64,000 bases of DNA from Sulfurospirillum sp001602955 (GTDB lineage: Bacteria; Campylobacterota; Campylobacteria; Campylobacterales; Sulfurospirillaceae). The translations under genes and the position numbers were made by a program. This document shows, piece by piece, positions 8,978-18,062 of the stretch (its first letter is position 1; each line of letters starts with the position of its first letter). Below the pieces are notes generated by a model that saw only the letters and a list, made by a program, of their open reading frames with translations, made no database searches and was not told the origin of the DNA. Location: the NCBI GenBank assembly GCA_001602955.1, contig LVAC01000023.1, positions 62,001 through 126,000 on the forward strand, in the 5' to 3' direction.

Positions 8978-8983
8978 ATTATA
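8978..8983 (-). promoter_or_regulatory. Probable -10 element of the desulfidase-ABC operon
   Basis: On the minus strand this reads TATAAT, about 105 bases before the GTG start at 8873. The resulting leader would be about 95 bases and begins near a small GC-rich hairpin (CCCTT/AAGGG at 8941-8953). I recognise no known riboswitch in this leader. Confidence 0.45.
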
Positions 8984-9032
8984 AGTATTCTTGTCTAAAT
9001 ATTTGCTTCAAAAGACACCTTAATCACACCGA

Positions 9033-9050
9033 TGTTGCGACATCGTAACA
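9033..9050. promoter_or_regulatory. 18-bp imperfect palindrome upstream of cowN, candidate operator
   Basis: TGTTGCGACATCGTAACA matches its own reverse complement at 14 of 18 positions. It lies 37 bases before the leader ORF ATG and is the only notable symmetry in the 242-base divergent gap between the desulfidase operon and cowN. Size and spacing suit a dimeric regulator such as a CRP/FNR-family protein. No particular regulator can be named from sequence. Confidence 0.4.
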
Positions 9051-9086
9051 CCCTTTGAGTTCAATCTTGTTTTTAAGGAACGCAAT

Positions 9087-9119
9087 ATGCAAAAGTGCGC
9101 TAAAAAGGCGAAAAAATGA
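9087..9119 (+). CDS. Ten-codon leader ORF overlapping the cowN start
   Basis: ATG at 9087 opens MQKCAKKAKK and stops with TGA at 9117-9119, overlapping the cowN ATG as ATGA. It has a good ribosome-binding site (TAAGGA, seven bases upstream), better than that of cowN (AAAAAGG). Translation of this short basic peptide could feed ribosomes onto cowN, or its initiation could tune cowN expression. Conservation in relatives would decide whether it is real. Confidence 0.4.
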   Translation: MQKCAKKAKK

Positions 9120-9421
9120 CCGAAGAAGTTCGCGATCGGTATGTCAGTTTTCACAACATCGACTGTTACGAAAACGCAGTGTTTGTTTTAGATGCGATGT
9201 ATGAGCTTTTTGCTTTGCATCCTGAAGCTAAAAATGAGTTATGGGTGCGTTTTGAAACGTTGATTCCCAAAGACTATAAAGCCGTGTTTGCCAAAAAAGA
9301 CTCTAAAGATATTTTGTACCATATTTGCTCCCACGTCTTTTATCTTTCGGCATTGTTTGAAGAGTATGATTTTGAAAAAGGCATTGTTTTGATGGAGCAA
9401 GCCGAGCTGGAGTGCTGTTAA
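9116..9421 (+). CDS. cowN: N2-fixation sustaining protein CowN
   Basis: A 101-residue acidic soluble protein whose N-terminus, DRYVSFHNIDCYENA, matches the conserved start of CowN (DRYVSFxxIDCxxNA). Later motifs include ELWVRFETLIP and LYHICSHVFYLSALFEEYDF. CowN protects nitrogenase from inhibition by carbon monoxide and sustains diazotrophic growth when CO is present. No nif gene is in this window, so its presence here implies that nitrogenase genes lie elsewhere in the genome. It stands alone, after a divergent promoter region with an 18-bp palindrome and a ten-codon leader ORF. Confidence 0.88.
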   Translation: MTEEVRDRYVSFHNIDCYENAVFVLDAMYELFALHPEAKNELWVRFETLIPKDYKAVFAKKDSKDILYHICSHVFYLSALFEEYDFEKGIVLMEQAELECC

Positions 9422-9449
9422 AAATCCCTGAAAAGCCTTGGTTTCTTGT

Positions 9450-9455
9450 TATAAT
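9450..9455 (+). promoter_or_regulatory. -10 element of hemJ
   Basis: TATAAT, 29 bases before the hemJ ATG at 9484 and just after the cowN stop codon. AAGGAG (9470-9475) is the ribosome-binding site. This suggests hemJ has its own promoter and is not only co-transcribed with cowN. Confidence 0.6.
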
Positions 9456-9483
9456 GTCCTTATGTTTTTTAAGGAGCATTCGC

Positions 9484-9999
9484 ATGGAATATTACAGTTG
9501 GATTTTAACGTTTCACGTTATGTCGTTTATGTCATGGATGGCGATGTTGTTTTACCTACCGCGCCTTTTTGTCTACCACGTCGAGCATTTTCATAAAAAA
9601 GAGTTCGTCGAAGTCGTCAAAATTCAAGAGTATAAAGTCTACAAGTACATCGGTCTTCCGGCATTTTGGGCAACGATTTTCAGCGGAGCGGCGATGCTGA
9701 TCGTAAATCCCGTTTTATTTGAGTCGGGAGCATGGATTTACGCCAAAATCGTCGTCGTGCTTATCTTAAGTGCCTATTCGTTTTCGCTTGAATACTACCG
9801 CGTCGCGCTCGAAAAAGAGACATGTCAACGAAGCGGTAAGTTTTTTCGTGCCTACAACGAAGTGCCTACGCTACTCTCGATCCTCATCGTCGCTTACGTC
9901 GTCGTTAAAACGTTTTCATGGCTCTTTACGCTCATCACGATTGCGTTGTTTGCATTTATTATCTACATGATTATGAAGCAACCCGAACATAAGGATTGA
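9484..9999 (+). CDS. hemJ: Protoporphyrinogen oxidase HemJ
   Basis: A 171-residue integral membrane protein of the HemJ (UPF0093/CopD-like) family, with four to five hydrophobic helices. The essential N-terminal His lies in the first helix (WILTFHVMSFMSWMA, His11), followed by FYLPRLFVYHVEH and later FRAYNEVPTLLSILIVAYVVVK. HemJ oxidises protoporphyrinogen IX to protoporphyrin IX in organisms lacking HemG/HemY, as most Campylobacterota do. The ATG at 9484 is chosen because TAAGGAG lies eight bases upstream. It is the next-to-last haem step; hemD lies at the other end of this window. Confidence 0.9.
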   Translation: MEYYSWILTFHVMSFMSWMAMLFYLPRLFVYHVEHFHKKEFVEVVKIQEYKVYKYIGLPAFWATIFSGAAMLIVNPVLFESGAWIYAKIVVVLILSAYSFSLEYYRVALEKETCQRSGKFFRAYNEVPTLLSILIVAYVVVKTFSWLFTLITIALFAFIIYMIMKQPEHKD

Positions 10000-10095
10000 T
10001 TGTTTGTAACATGCCCCTTTGTCGTAATGAAACGGTAATACTCTTTTTTTAGGATTATCGGTAAAAATCATTCGATCACGCAAAGGGGCACTTTT

Positions 10096-12972
10096 ATGAT
10101 TCGTTACAGTCACTACGCTTTACTCTCACTTACGCTTTCCGTCAATCTGATCGCAGCGGTTGTTGCTAGCAGTTTTTCTATCGACGACTCTAACGTCACT
10201 TCGGCTAAAACACTCACCGACGCTCAAACGGGAACGTTGACGTCCACGGGTATTTTAAGGGTTTCAGGTTCTAGCGTTGCCGTGACGATTATAGGCGATG
10301 CAACGATTAGCAATAACGGCTTAATCGCGCAAACGGGAACGGGAAGAGCCATTTACGATAATACCTCCGGTGCGATTTTAACGCTTAACAACTACGGAAC
10401 GATCACTTCGGTTGGCGATGACGTGATTAAAGTCGGCAAAGGAACGGCCGGCATTATTCTCAACAATCAAGGTACGATTTGGCAGACAGGCACGAGTGCG
10501 GGCAACGGGCAAGCCTTGGATTTAACCTCTATTACCGCAAGCGGTAGTAGCATTATCAACGGCTCTGCGACCAACATATCAGCTCTTATTCGAGCTGACG
10601 GAGACGATGCGCTTCGCCCCGGAGATAACATGAGCATTACCAACTACGGGACGATTATCTCAACGGGAAGCGTCAACACCAAATGTACCGGTACGTGTAC
10701 CAATGAAGCCAAAGCCCAAGACGGCATCGACGTACAAGACAGTACGGGTGTTTCAATTTACAATTACGGGCTGATTAGCGGCCCAAGACACGGTATTACC
10801 GCCGATACGGAAGTCAGCGTTACGAACTATGAAGGCGGCACGATTATCGGCAATAACGGCTCAGGCGTGGGAAGCGACGGTACGGGCAGCGTCATCAACT
10901 ACGGTACGATTACGGGAGCTTATGCGGGAGCGGGTAACGCCTATGATCACTCGGCAAGCAACGGCGGAACGTCAACGGCCGATAACGGAGACGGCGACGG
11001 CGTCGACATTGACGGGATTGCTACGATTGAGAACTACGGAATCATTCAAGGATTGGGTGCGGGCGGTGTGGACTCGAGCGGAAATCCTAACGGCGCAGAG
11101 GGAATCGCGGCAGGCGGCGGAACAATCGTTAATCACGAAGGGGCTCTGATCTACGGAGAATCGGTCGGTATTCTCATCGACGACGGTGCCAACGGTACGG
11201 TCATGAGTTCAGGAAGAGGAACCTCAACCGCAACGGGCGGAGTAGCTACCATTACCAATAGCGGTACGATTCAAGGAGCAACCAAAGCGGCGATCGGCTT
11301 GGTCGGGAATTACGATGACGTCATTGTGAACAACGCTACGGGCGTGATTATCGGCGGAAGCAGTGCCGTTTTAGTCGACGAGCTCTCAAGTACAACAGCA
11401 GGTGCGGCAATTCAGATGGGCGCAGGTAACGATACGCTTTCCAACTACGGCACGATTATCGGACAAAACGGACTGGCGATCGATATGGGAAGCGGCGACG
11501 ATACGCTTTCGCTTTTAGGCGGTACGATTAGCGGCACTATCGTAGGCGGATTAGGCAATGATACCGTGATTTTGGGTAGTGCCCAAACCCTAAGCGCACG
11601 TACGACTATCAGCGGATTTGAAAATCTCACCACCCAAAGCGGCGCGATTCTTGAAACCCGATTAAGCGGAACGAGTGCCGAAACACTCAGCTTTTCGGGT
11701 ACGGTTACGTTAGCAGACGGTACTATCATCAAGCCTGTCATCGTAGGCAGTGTCGCCAACGGGTTGCAATCGACGATTCTAACGGCAGGCACCCTGAGCA
11801 CGGATGTTTCAAAGCTTGGCATACTCGATACTTCGGCTCTTGTTAATTTTTCGCTGTGTCAAACAGAAAACGATCTCATCTTAACGTCACGTTACGACTC
11901 CACGCTCGTCGGTACGATGAGTACAAACGACAAAGCGTTGCTTAACGCTTTAGACACGCAAGATTCTTCAGCTCTTCTCACGAGCCTTTATGCGCTCTCT
12001 TCGTCCGAAGCGATCGAAGGTGCTATCAAACAACTGAGCCCCGCAACCAATAATAGCCTTTTACAAACGGTTAACGTTGCTCAAAATACCCTTTTCGGAG
12101 CATTTACGCACCGTATGAACGGAACCTCCTCACCGATGCAAAGCGGACTCTCCGCGGGAGATGAAACGGAAGGAACTTATTGGATGGAGCTTTTAGGCAA
12201 TACCGCCAAACAAAAAAGCTATAAAGGTTCCGACGGATACCGCATCGATGCGGCGGGTGTTGCCATCGGGTATGAACGTGAGCTCTCTATCAACGAACTG
12301 TTGGGCTTCTCGGGAGGGTATACGGGAGCAAAAAGTTACGGAAGAGACGATAGCCAAGGCGACAATACGACGATCAATGCGTTTCATGTAGGCGTCTATT
12401 ACAATCAAAACCAAACGAACTATACCTTAAACAGTGCATTGATCGGAACGTTTAATCATTATAACGCAAAACGTGTCGTCGCATACTCCGGATTTGACGA
12501 AAGCGAAAAAAGTTCTTACAACGGCTATGCTTTAGGCACTTTGGTGGAAGTCGGTTTTCCCTTGCAAGGAGGGTTTAAGCCTCTGATCGGAGCGCAATAT
12601 ACCTACAATCAAACGCAAAGCTATGATGAAAAAGGAGGTTCGGGAGCCTTACATGTAGCCTCCGGAGATGCCTCATCGCTTAAAAGTATCGTCGGTACCG
12701 AATACGCATACCGCGACGCTCAAAATGCCAACTACCTTGTCGGAGTTCGTTACTTGCATGAATTTGCCGACGAAGCAACCACGACGGCAGGATTTCTCAA
12801 TAGCGCGTCAACGTTTAGCCTTACGAATGCGCAAGCCCCCAAAGACGCTCTCCAACTCGATCTTGCATACGAGTTTTTACGCGATGCGCAAAATACGATG
12901 CGCATCGGTTACACGCTTGAGGTTAAAGAGGATTACCTCGCGCATCAATTGAGTTTAAAAATGACGTTCTAA
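10096..12972 (+). CDS. Type V autotransporter with beta-helix passenger
   Basis: A 958-residue surface protein. A signal peptide (about 1-25) precedes a Gly/Thr/Asn-rich passenger with recurring NYGTI turns, as in right-handed beta-helices. Three RTX-like motifs lie near residues 441-490: GAGNDTL, GSGDDTL and GGLGNDTV. Two Cys sit close together at KCTGTCTNE (about 195). The C-terminal autotransporter barrel starts near 690 (TYWMELLGN) and ends with Phe (LSLKMTF), as needed for Bam-dependent insertion. Function is probably adhesion or surface interaction; no protease catalytic motif was seen. AAAGGGG precedes the ATG. The last 50 bases overlap the convergent lipoprotein gene. Confidence 0.9.
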   Translation: MIRYSHYALLSLTLSVNLIAAVVASSFSIDDSNVTSAKTLTDAQTGTLTSTGILRVSGSSVAVTIIGDATISNNGLIAQTGTGRAIYDNTSGAILTLNNYGTITSVGDDVIKVGKGTAGIILNNQGTIWQTGTSAGNGQALDLTSITASGSSIINGSATNISALIRADGDDALRPGDNMSITNYGTIISTGSVNTKCTGTCTNEAKAQDGIDVQDSTGVSIYNYGLISGPRHGITADTEVSVTNYEGGTIIGNNGSGVGSDGTGSVINYGTITGAYAGAGNAYDHSASNGGTSTADNGDGDGVDIDGIATIENYGIIQGLGAGGVDSSGNPNGAEGIAAGGGTIVNHEGALIYGESVGILIDDGANGTVMSSGRGTSTATGGVATITNSGTIQGATKAAIGLVGNYDDVIVNNATGVIIGGSSAVLVDELSSTTAGAAIQMGAGNDTLSNYGTIIGQNGLAIDMGSGDDTLSLLGGTISGTIVGGLGNDTVILGSAQTLSARTTISGFENLTTQSGAILETRLSGTSAETLSFSGTVTLADGTIIKPVIVGSVANGLQSTILTAGTLSTDVSKLGILDTSALVNFSLCQTENDLILTSRYDSTLVGTMSTNDKALLNALDTQDSSALLTSLYALSSSEAIEGAIKQLSPATNNSLLQTVNVAQNTLFGAFTHRMNGTSSPMQSGLSAGDETEGTYWMELLGNTAKQKSYKGSDGYRIDAAGVAIGYERELSINELLGFSGGYTGAKSYGRDDSQGDNTTINAFHVGVYYNQNQTNYTLNSALIGTFNHYNAKRVVAYSGFDESEKSSYNGYALGTLVEVGFPLQGGFKPLIGAQYTYNQTQSYDEKGGSGALHVASGDASSLKSIVGTEYAYRDAQNANYLVGVRYLHEFADEATTTAGFLNSASTFSLTNAQAPKDALQLDLAYEFLRDAQNTMRIGYTLEVKEDYLAHQLSLKMTF

Positions 12973-13768
12973 TTGCCGCAAGATCCAAAGGCAGACGCAT
13001 CGTATGGTCTGCCTCCACTTCGATGATACGCACGAAAGAAGGATTGTCGTACGACGCCGCAAAATCGCGGATTAAAAAAGGCGGTACGACCGTATCGTTT
13101 TTTCCCGTAACGTAGATTTGGGGTATCAAAGAGAGTTTAGCTTGTTCGTTTTTAGGATTCAGCGATTGCGTCAGCGGCGAAACGCGATGGTAGGAACTCC
13201 ACGCATGAATATCCAAAGGCGATGCGATGCCGATCAGCATGCTAACGTCGTTTCGTCTTGCGGCGATCAATGCCGCCATCGTCCCGCCGCCTGAATACCC
13301 TGCAAGAATGATTTCACGATCGCCGCCGCGCATTTTAAACGCATCGATCGCCTCGTTCATCGCCTCAACCCATTTTGGAGCAAATCGTCCCTCCGTCCAA
13401 TCGCCGAGCCGACAGGACGTGCGCTCTTCATCGTCTAAGTACTGACACGGACGTGCCAAGTAAAGAATATTTTGTGCATGGATTTGCGTTGCGATTTTCC
13501 AGCCGATAGGATCGTGCGGCGTAGGATTGAGCGAAGGGGTCGACGCATTTTTCCATGCATGCCCGTCACCTTCTATGACCACCCAAAGAGGCTCGTTAGC
13601 ACTCAAGTCGTCATGACGATAGAGTGCTTTCAGCGGTACGTGCTTTGAAACAAAAGTCTCGGGTCTAAAGGAAGGAGTTTGAAGCGAGCTTATCAACGTC
13701 GGGTTTGTCGTGCAACCGCATCCAAAAGCGATGATTCCAAAAGCGATAAAAAACCCTCTTAGGCGCAT
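12923..13768 (-). CDS. Putative alpha/beta-hydrolase lipoprotein
   Basis: A 281-residue protein with a lipoprotein signal (IIAFGCGCTTNP) and an alpha/beta-hydrolase core. The nucleophile elbow is AGYSGGGTMAALIA, an Asp is in VTGKNDTVVPP, and a His in VEADHTMRLP; these would make a Ser-Asp-His triad in the right order. A polar segment with two Cys (RPCQYL, TSCRLG) precedes the elbow. Probably membrane-anchored on the periplasmic side. Its 3' end overlaps the autotransporter gene by 50 bases, tail to tail. Substrate unknown. Confidence 0.75.
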   Translation of the reverse strand: MRLRGFFIAFGIIAFGCGCTTNPTLISSLQTPSFRPETFVSKHVPLKALYRHDDLSANEPLWVVIEGDGHAWKNASTPSLNPTPHDPIGWKIATQIHAQNILYLARPCQYLDDEERTSCRLGDWTEGRFAPKWVEAMNEAIDAFKMRGGDREIILAGYSGGGTMAALIAARRNDVSMLIGIASPLDIHAWSSYHRVSPLTQSLNPKNEQAKLSLIPQIYVTGKNDTVVPPFLIRDFAASYDNPSFVRIIEVEADHTMRLPLDLAAIRTSFLNSIDARGNPL

Positions 13769-13808
13769 GGTACGCTCCTTTTGATGCCGATATTTTCTTA
13801 TTGCGACG

Positions 13809-15419
13809 TTAATCGAGACTCGATTTTTTCTTCATTTGGTACATTTTCGTATCCGCCTCGACCATCATCGCATCCAGCGTACTTGCTTTATCGCCGAGTG
13901 CCATACCGATCGAAACGCCTAATAGTTTCGTATTGCCTTTGAAAACAAAAGGCGTTTTTAACGCTTCGATGCATTGAGTCGCAACAAAATTGGCGGCATT
14001 TTCCGCCGATGCGACGTCGCTATCGAGATCGCAGAGTAAAATCACGAATTCATCGCCGCCGATTCGCGCTAACGTGTCACTTTTGCGTATCAATGCGGAA
14101 AAACGCTTTGCGACTTCCACCAAGGCTTGATCGCCCGCATCGTGTCCCAACGTATCGTTAATCTCTTTAAAGCCGTCCAAATCCATAAAAAGTAACGCTA
14201 ATCGCGTATCGTTTCGCGCACATCGCAAAAGGGCTCTTTCCAGTCGATCGAGCATTAAAAGACGATTGGGAAGTTTGGTAAGATAGTCGTAATGGGCAAT
14301 CTCTTTGAGCTCTTTTTGGCTGGCTAAAAGCATCGACATCAGACGATTGAACGCCGCCGTCAAATACCCGACTTCGTCCATTCGTGCGATCGGCAAAGGG
14401 GTGAGAGGCACTTCGCCCAAAGACATTTTATCGGCGAGCGAAGCAGACGTTCGTAAAGGTTTGAAAAAGAAAAACAAAAAGGCAAACAGTATCGCGGGAA
14501 CAATGATAAGGCTAATCGACTGAGCCCAAATCAGAGTCTTTTGAATGTTCGATTCCATCGCAAAGGCCTCTTGGGTTTGAATACGAGAGACGACAAACCA
14601 GTCCGTATTCGGAATCGAAACGACGGCGGACAACTCTTCCACACCGTTCGTATTGACCGTGATGCCGCTTCCTCTAAACCCTTCTATTGCCCGATCGTGC
14701 AAACTATTTTTACCTTTTGAAGGTGTGGGCTTGAGAATTAACGCTTTTTGCGTCGCCGCAATAAACACATGGCGTTTTGCATCTATCAGCAAAAAATCAC
14801 CTGTTTGCCCGATATGCCCGTTCAAAACGCGATCGAAAAAATCAGAACCTTCATAGTACGTGAGCCCCGTCATAAAAGCACGTATTTTCCCCGTCTCGTC
14901 TTTGATCGGTAACGACATAGGAAAGATCACCTTTTTGGAAAGCGGACTCACAAAAGGTATTTCTATTAGCTTTCCTTCTTCAAGAATGCTCCTAAAAAAA
15001 GCCTCTTGGGCATAAGCGCGTTCGCCCGTTTGATATTCCGTACCGCTTTTTGCTATCAGTGTTCCCGAGGGATCGATAATGACCAAAGCGGCCGAAAAAA
15101 GGGGATTAAACGTATGCATTTCGTGAAGCCGCTTTTCCAAATGTTCCGGATCGTCAAGCAACGTTAAAGGAATAGCTGCAACCGTTTTTTCGAGAAACTG
15201 CTTTCGAACGTCCAAATCATGCACGATCTCTTTTGCGGCTTCCTTGGCAAGTGCTTCTTGATGAATCGAAATAATATTAAACAGATGCGAATGGATGAGA
15301 TGATAGGAAAAATAGTAGCGTATGCCTCCCCCGATGACGATCATAACGCAAATAAAAAGAACCACTCGGGTTAAAATACTGTTTTTGATTTTACGGAAAC
15401 GATTGTCGTCGTGTATCAC
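13809..15419 (-). CDS. Membrane-bound diguanylate cyclase (dCache-HAMP-GGDEF)
   Basis: A 536-residue sensor. A transmembrane helix (about 15-35) is followed by a large periplasmic dCache domain, a second helix (about 300-320), a HAMP-like linker, and a C-terminal GGDEF domain with motif RIGGDEFVILL near residue 454. The inhibitory I-site RxxD (RKSD) lies five residues before GGDEF, so product feedback is expected. It should make cyclic-di-GMP in response to an extracellular ligand. The start codon is GTG; an in-frame stop lies upstream and no nearby ATG gives a full first helix. Confidence 0.9.
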   Translation of the reverse strand: MIHDDNRFRKIKNSILTRVVLFICVMIVIGGGIRYYFSYHLIHSHLFNIISIHQEALAKEAAKEIVHDLDVRKQFLEKTVAAIPLTLLDDPEHLEKRLHEMHTFNPLFSAALVIIDPSGTLIAKSGTEYQTGERAYAQEAFFRSILEEGKLIEIPFVSPLSKKVIFPMSLPIKDETGKIRAFMTGLTYYEGSDFFDRVLNGHIGQTGDFLLIDAKRHVFIAATQKALILKPTPSKGKNSLHDRAIEGFRGSGITVNTNGVEELSAVVSIPNTDWFVVSRIQTQEAFAMESNIQKTLIWAQSISLIIVPAILFAFLFFFFKPLRTSASLADKMSLGEVPLTPLPIARMDEVGYLTAAFNRLMSMLLASQKELKEIAHYDYLTKLPNRLLMLDRLERALLRCARNDTRLALLFMDLDGFKEINDTLGHDAGDQALVEVAKRFSALIRKSDTLARIGGDEFVILLCDLDSDVASAENAANFVATQCIEALKTPFVFKGNTKLLGVSIGMALGDKASTLDAMMVEADTKMYQMKKKSSLD

Positions 15420-15508
15420 TAAGAGGCCTCTTTTTATACCGTCGATGAACGCTCACATAGAGTGCTTTTACGGCTGTTATTGTACTTGCCGGAGCTTAAG
15501 GTAAGAAG

Positions 15509-15541
15509 AAAAAAAGAAGCTACTTTCAGTAAAAGGCTTTC
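15509..15541 (-). terminator. Rho-independent terminator of the HI0933-like operon
   Basis: Read on the minus strand, an imperfect hairpin (GAAAGC...GCTTC with inner ACT/AGT pairing) is followed by seven T residues. It lies upstream of position 15576 in plus coordinates, between the HI0933-like stop and the diguanylate cyclase start region. The distance from the HI0933-like stop is about 35 bases. Confidence 0.55.
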
Positions 15542-15575
15542 ACTTTTTTTCTCAAAACGTCTGAGGGCGATACGC

Positions 15576-16790
15576 TTAGAGACTTTGCCCTACAAGATAC
15601 CCCGAAGCCCATGCAAAGTGAAGGTTAAAACCTCCGCAATCGCCGTCAATGTCCAACACTTCGCCGCAAAAATAGAGATTGGCTATCTTTTTTGACATCA
15701 GGTTTTTAGCATCGAGTTCGCTTACGTCCACGCCGCCTGCGCACACTTCGGCACTTTCAAATCCTTTGGTCGCCTTTACATGTAAACGCAACGCCTTCAA
15801 AGCAAAGACGATCTTTTTGATCTCTTTTACTCCGAGTGCTGAGGCTTCTTTGAGGTGCGCTATCTTTGTATTTTCAATGATAAAATGGGCTAATTTTTTA
15901 GGAATCATCCCCTCCAACCACAACGAGAGCGACTTGTCTTTGGCAACACTGAGTCTTTTTTGAAGCAAAGAGGTCAGTGCTTCGCGCGAAAGCATGGGCA
16001 AAAGATCGAGCACGACATGCACGGATTCATCGTGAACCAACGCATGCGATGCTTTGCGACTGAGGTCTAAAATCGCCGAACCGGAAAGCCCGTACGCGGT
16101 GAAAAGCAGATCGCCTTGCACGCTTTGGCATTTTTGATTGGCGATGTAAAGCTCCACGTTCGCGTCCATTTTCACACCGCTCACCTCTTTGAGATGCGGC
16201 TCGTCACAGACAAACTGCACCAACGAGGGGTACGGCTCAATGACGCTATGTCCCAAGCTTTTGGCAAACGCATAGCCGCTTCCGGAACTCCCAAGAGTGG
16301 GCATCGCTACGCTTCCCGTGGCGATCACGCAGGCATCAAAAACATACGTTTGCGCATTGACATGTAAAATAAATTCCGCACCTTTTTTCTCGATTTTGCT
16401 CACTTCGGATTCCAGCACAATGCTGACATGTAAAGAGCGTACTTCATGCAAAAGCATATCAACGACGCTGGAGGCTTGATGACTCATCGGGTAAAGCCTG
16501 CCCTCTTCGCCTTCACGCATTTCCAACCCCAAAGAGCGAAAAAAAGCTTTACATGTAAAGGTGTCGAAACGTCTTAGTGCCTCTTTGGCAAAGCCCACAG
16601 ATGCACCGTGGTAACGCTCAAGGCTGATCTTCTCATTGGAGATATTGCATTTACCGTTCCCCGTGGCGAGGATTTTGCGCCCGACTTTACCGTTTTTTTC
16701 AAAGAGCGTGACGCTGTGTCCTTTACGAGAAGCTTCGATGGCGCAGACAAGCCCCGACGCCCCCGCTCCGATGATGGCAACACGACTCAT
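15576..16790 (-). CDS. HI0933/YhiN-family FAD-dependent oxidoreductase
   Basis: A 404-residue flavoprotein of the HI0933-like family. The FAD-binding Rossmann motif GAGASGLVCAIEA opens the protein, followed by KVGRKILATGNGKCNISN, which is diagnostic for the family. ACVIATGSVAMPTLGSSGSGYAFA and the C-terminal EVLDIDGDCGGFNLHFAWASG complete the FAD site. The biochemical role of this family is not established. The ATG overlaps the stop of the CvfB-like gene upstream (ATGA). Four copies of the octamer TTACATGT fall inside this gene. Confidence 0.88.
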   Translation of the reverse strand: MSRVAIIGAGASGLVCAIEASRKGHSVTLFEKNGKVGRKILATGNGKCNISNEKISLERYHGASVGFAKEALRRFDTFTCKAFFRSLGLEMREGEEGRLYPMSHQASSVVDMLLHEVRSLHVSIVLESEVSKIEKKGAEFILHVNAQTYVFDACVIATGSVAMPTLGSSGSGYAFAKSLGHSVIEPYPSLVQFVCDEPHLKEVSGVKMDANVELYIANQKCQSVQGDLLFTAYGLSGSAILDLSRKASHALVHDESVHVVLDLLPMLSREALTSLLQKRLSVAKDKSLSLWLEGMIPKKLAHFIIENTKIAHLKEASALGVKEIKKIVFALKALRLHVKATKGFESAEVCAGGVDVSELDAKNLMSKKIANLYFCGEVLDIDGDCGGFNLHFAWASGYLVGQSL

Positions 16791-17626
16791 AAAAGACGCA
16801 TTCCTTCATCGTTGAGTGCGAGTTTTTTTGCCTCAATGAGTTTGGTGAGGGCGCGTTTATACGCCTTACGGCTTAAGCCGAAACGTTGCGAAATCTCCTC
16901 GGGCGTACTCTTATAATTCATTTCACATGCTCCGCCGCTTGCACCTAAAATCTCTACGATCTTCGCCGCGGCAACCTCGTCGCTTTTATCGCCGATGGGA
17001 CGCAACACGATGTCGAGCTTGCCGTCTTTGCGAAGGGTTTTGATATAACCCGTTTTTTCATCACCCACATCAATGTTCTCAAAAATTTCATTGTGAAAGA
17101 TGAGCCCGTCGTAAAGGTTATTGACGATCACTTTAAAGCCAAGGGGTGTGCGCTCACGCACCAAAAGGCTAACCTCTTGTTTGAGCTTCAAAGCACTCAA
17201 ATCCTTTTTAAAAAAGTCGTGGTACTTTTGCGTTCCGATGATGCGTCCCGTCTCATCATCCAAGCTGACTTGCACGATGACTTTCATACCGACGTAAAAC
17301 GGAAATTTTTGCAACGCTTTGGGAACCAACAGATCTTTGGGCAAACCCCAGTCCAAAAAAGCTCCAAAAGGCGTTACGTCGACCACTTCAAAACAGCCGA
17401 ATTGGTCTAACATCGCTTTGGGAAACACCGTTGACGCCACGATACGATCTTCCGAATCAAAATAGACGAACACGTCGATCTCATCGCCCTCTTTCATCGC
17501 GTAACTCACGTATTGGTTGGGCATGAGGACTTCGTCTTTGTCTTCACAGATCAGGTAAACGCCGTTGTCGGTATAACGGTTGATTTTGAGACGATTCTTT
17601 TCGCCTACAAGCAAGTATCGGTTCAT
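16787..17626 (-). CDS. CvfB-like S1-domain RNA-binding protein
   Basis: A 279-residue protein of the CvfB/YitL family. It contains S1-type OB folds (for example FEVVDVTPFGAFLDWGLPKDLLVP and VNNLYDGLIFHNEIFENIDVG) and ends in a winged-helix domain (STPEEISQRFGLSRKAYKRALTKLIEA). Homologues bind RNA and affect virulence gene expression in Gram-positive bacteria. Both ends overlap neighbours by ATGA, making an operon DUF2721-cvfB-HI0933. Confidence 0.8.
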   Translation of the reverse strand: MNRYLLVGEKNRLKINRYTDNGVYLICEDKDEVLMPNQYVSYAMKEGDEIDVFVYFDSEDRIVASTVFPKAMLDQFGCFEVVDVTPFGAFLDWGLPKDLLVPKALQKFPFYVGMKVIVQVSLDDETGRIIGTQKYHDFFKKDLSALKLKQEVSLLVRERTPLGFKVIVNNLYDGLIFHNEIFENIDVGDEKTGYIKTLRKDGKLDIVLRPIGDKSDEVAAAKIVEILGASGGACEMNYKSTPEEISQRFGLSRKAYKRALTKLIEAKKLALNDEGMRLL

Positions 17627-18036
17627 TTGTCCTCGATTATTTTACAGCGATCGTGCATATCGCTCAGTTCCATATTTAAAGCGCGCGTCGAGATCATCAC
17701 TTCCCAAAGGGAGATAAACAGCGAAATGCACATCGCAATGAGACTGAGCCCAAAAATTTTTTTCCCTAACTCTAAAATGCCCAAGAAAAGATCAAACATC
17801 GAGAAAGTGCAAAGTAAGATGGAAAGTACGCCGAAAAATTGCATCCATTTGGTCAGTTCCAAACGGTGTTTGAGGCTTTGGATTTGTTTGTACTCTTCAC
17901 AATTTTCACGCTCGCTGGATTGTCGATGCAACATCCGTACAAGTTGCGCAACGGCTAAGAAACGGTTGGTGTACGCCAATAAAAGAAGCGAAACGGCGGG
18001 AAATAAAAGTGCGGGGGTTGAAATTTCAATCTCCAT
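17623..18036 (-). CDS. DUF2721 membrane protein
   Basis: A 137-residue protein with three predicted membrane helices, beginning STPALLFPAVSLLLLAYTNRFLA, typical of DUF2721. The central region (REN.EEYKQIQSLKHRLELTKW) is charged and helical. Function unknown. First gene of an operon with the CvfB-like and HI0933-like genes; divergent from mutS7. Confidence 0.75.
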   Translation of the reverse strand: MEIEISTPALLFPAVSLLLLAYTNRFLAVAQLVRMLHRQSSERENCEEYKQIQSLKHRLELTKWMQFFGVLSILLCTFSMFDLFLGILELGKKIFGLSLIAMCISLFISLWEVMISTRALNMELSDMHDRCKIIEDK

Positions 18037-18062
18037 GGTTATCCTTTACAAAATGTCCTTTT

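Noticed and set aside
8992..9007. Possible sigma-54 promoter before cowN
   Set aside because: TTGCT fits the -12 part, but the essential GG at -24 is missing (TGTC instead of TGGC).
10096..12972. Tandem DNA repeats in the autotransporter gene
   Set aside because: Repeated NYGTI turns make similar but irregular DNA; no fixed repeat unit is seen.
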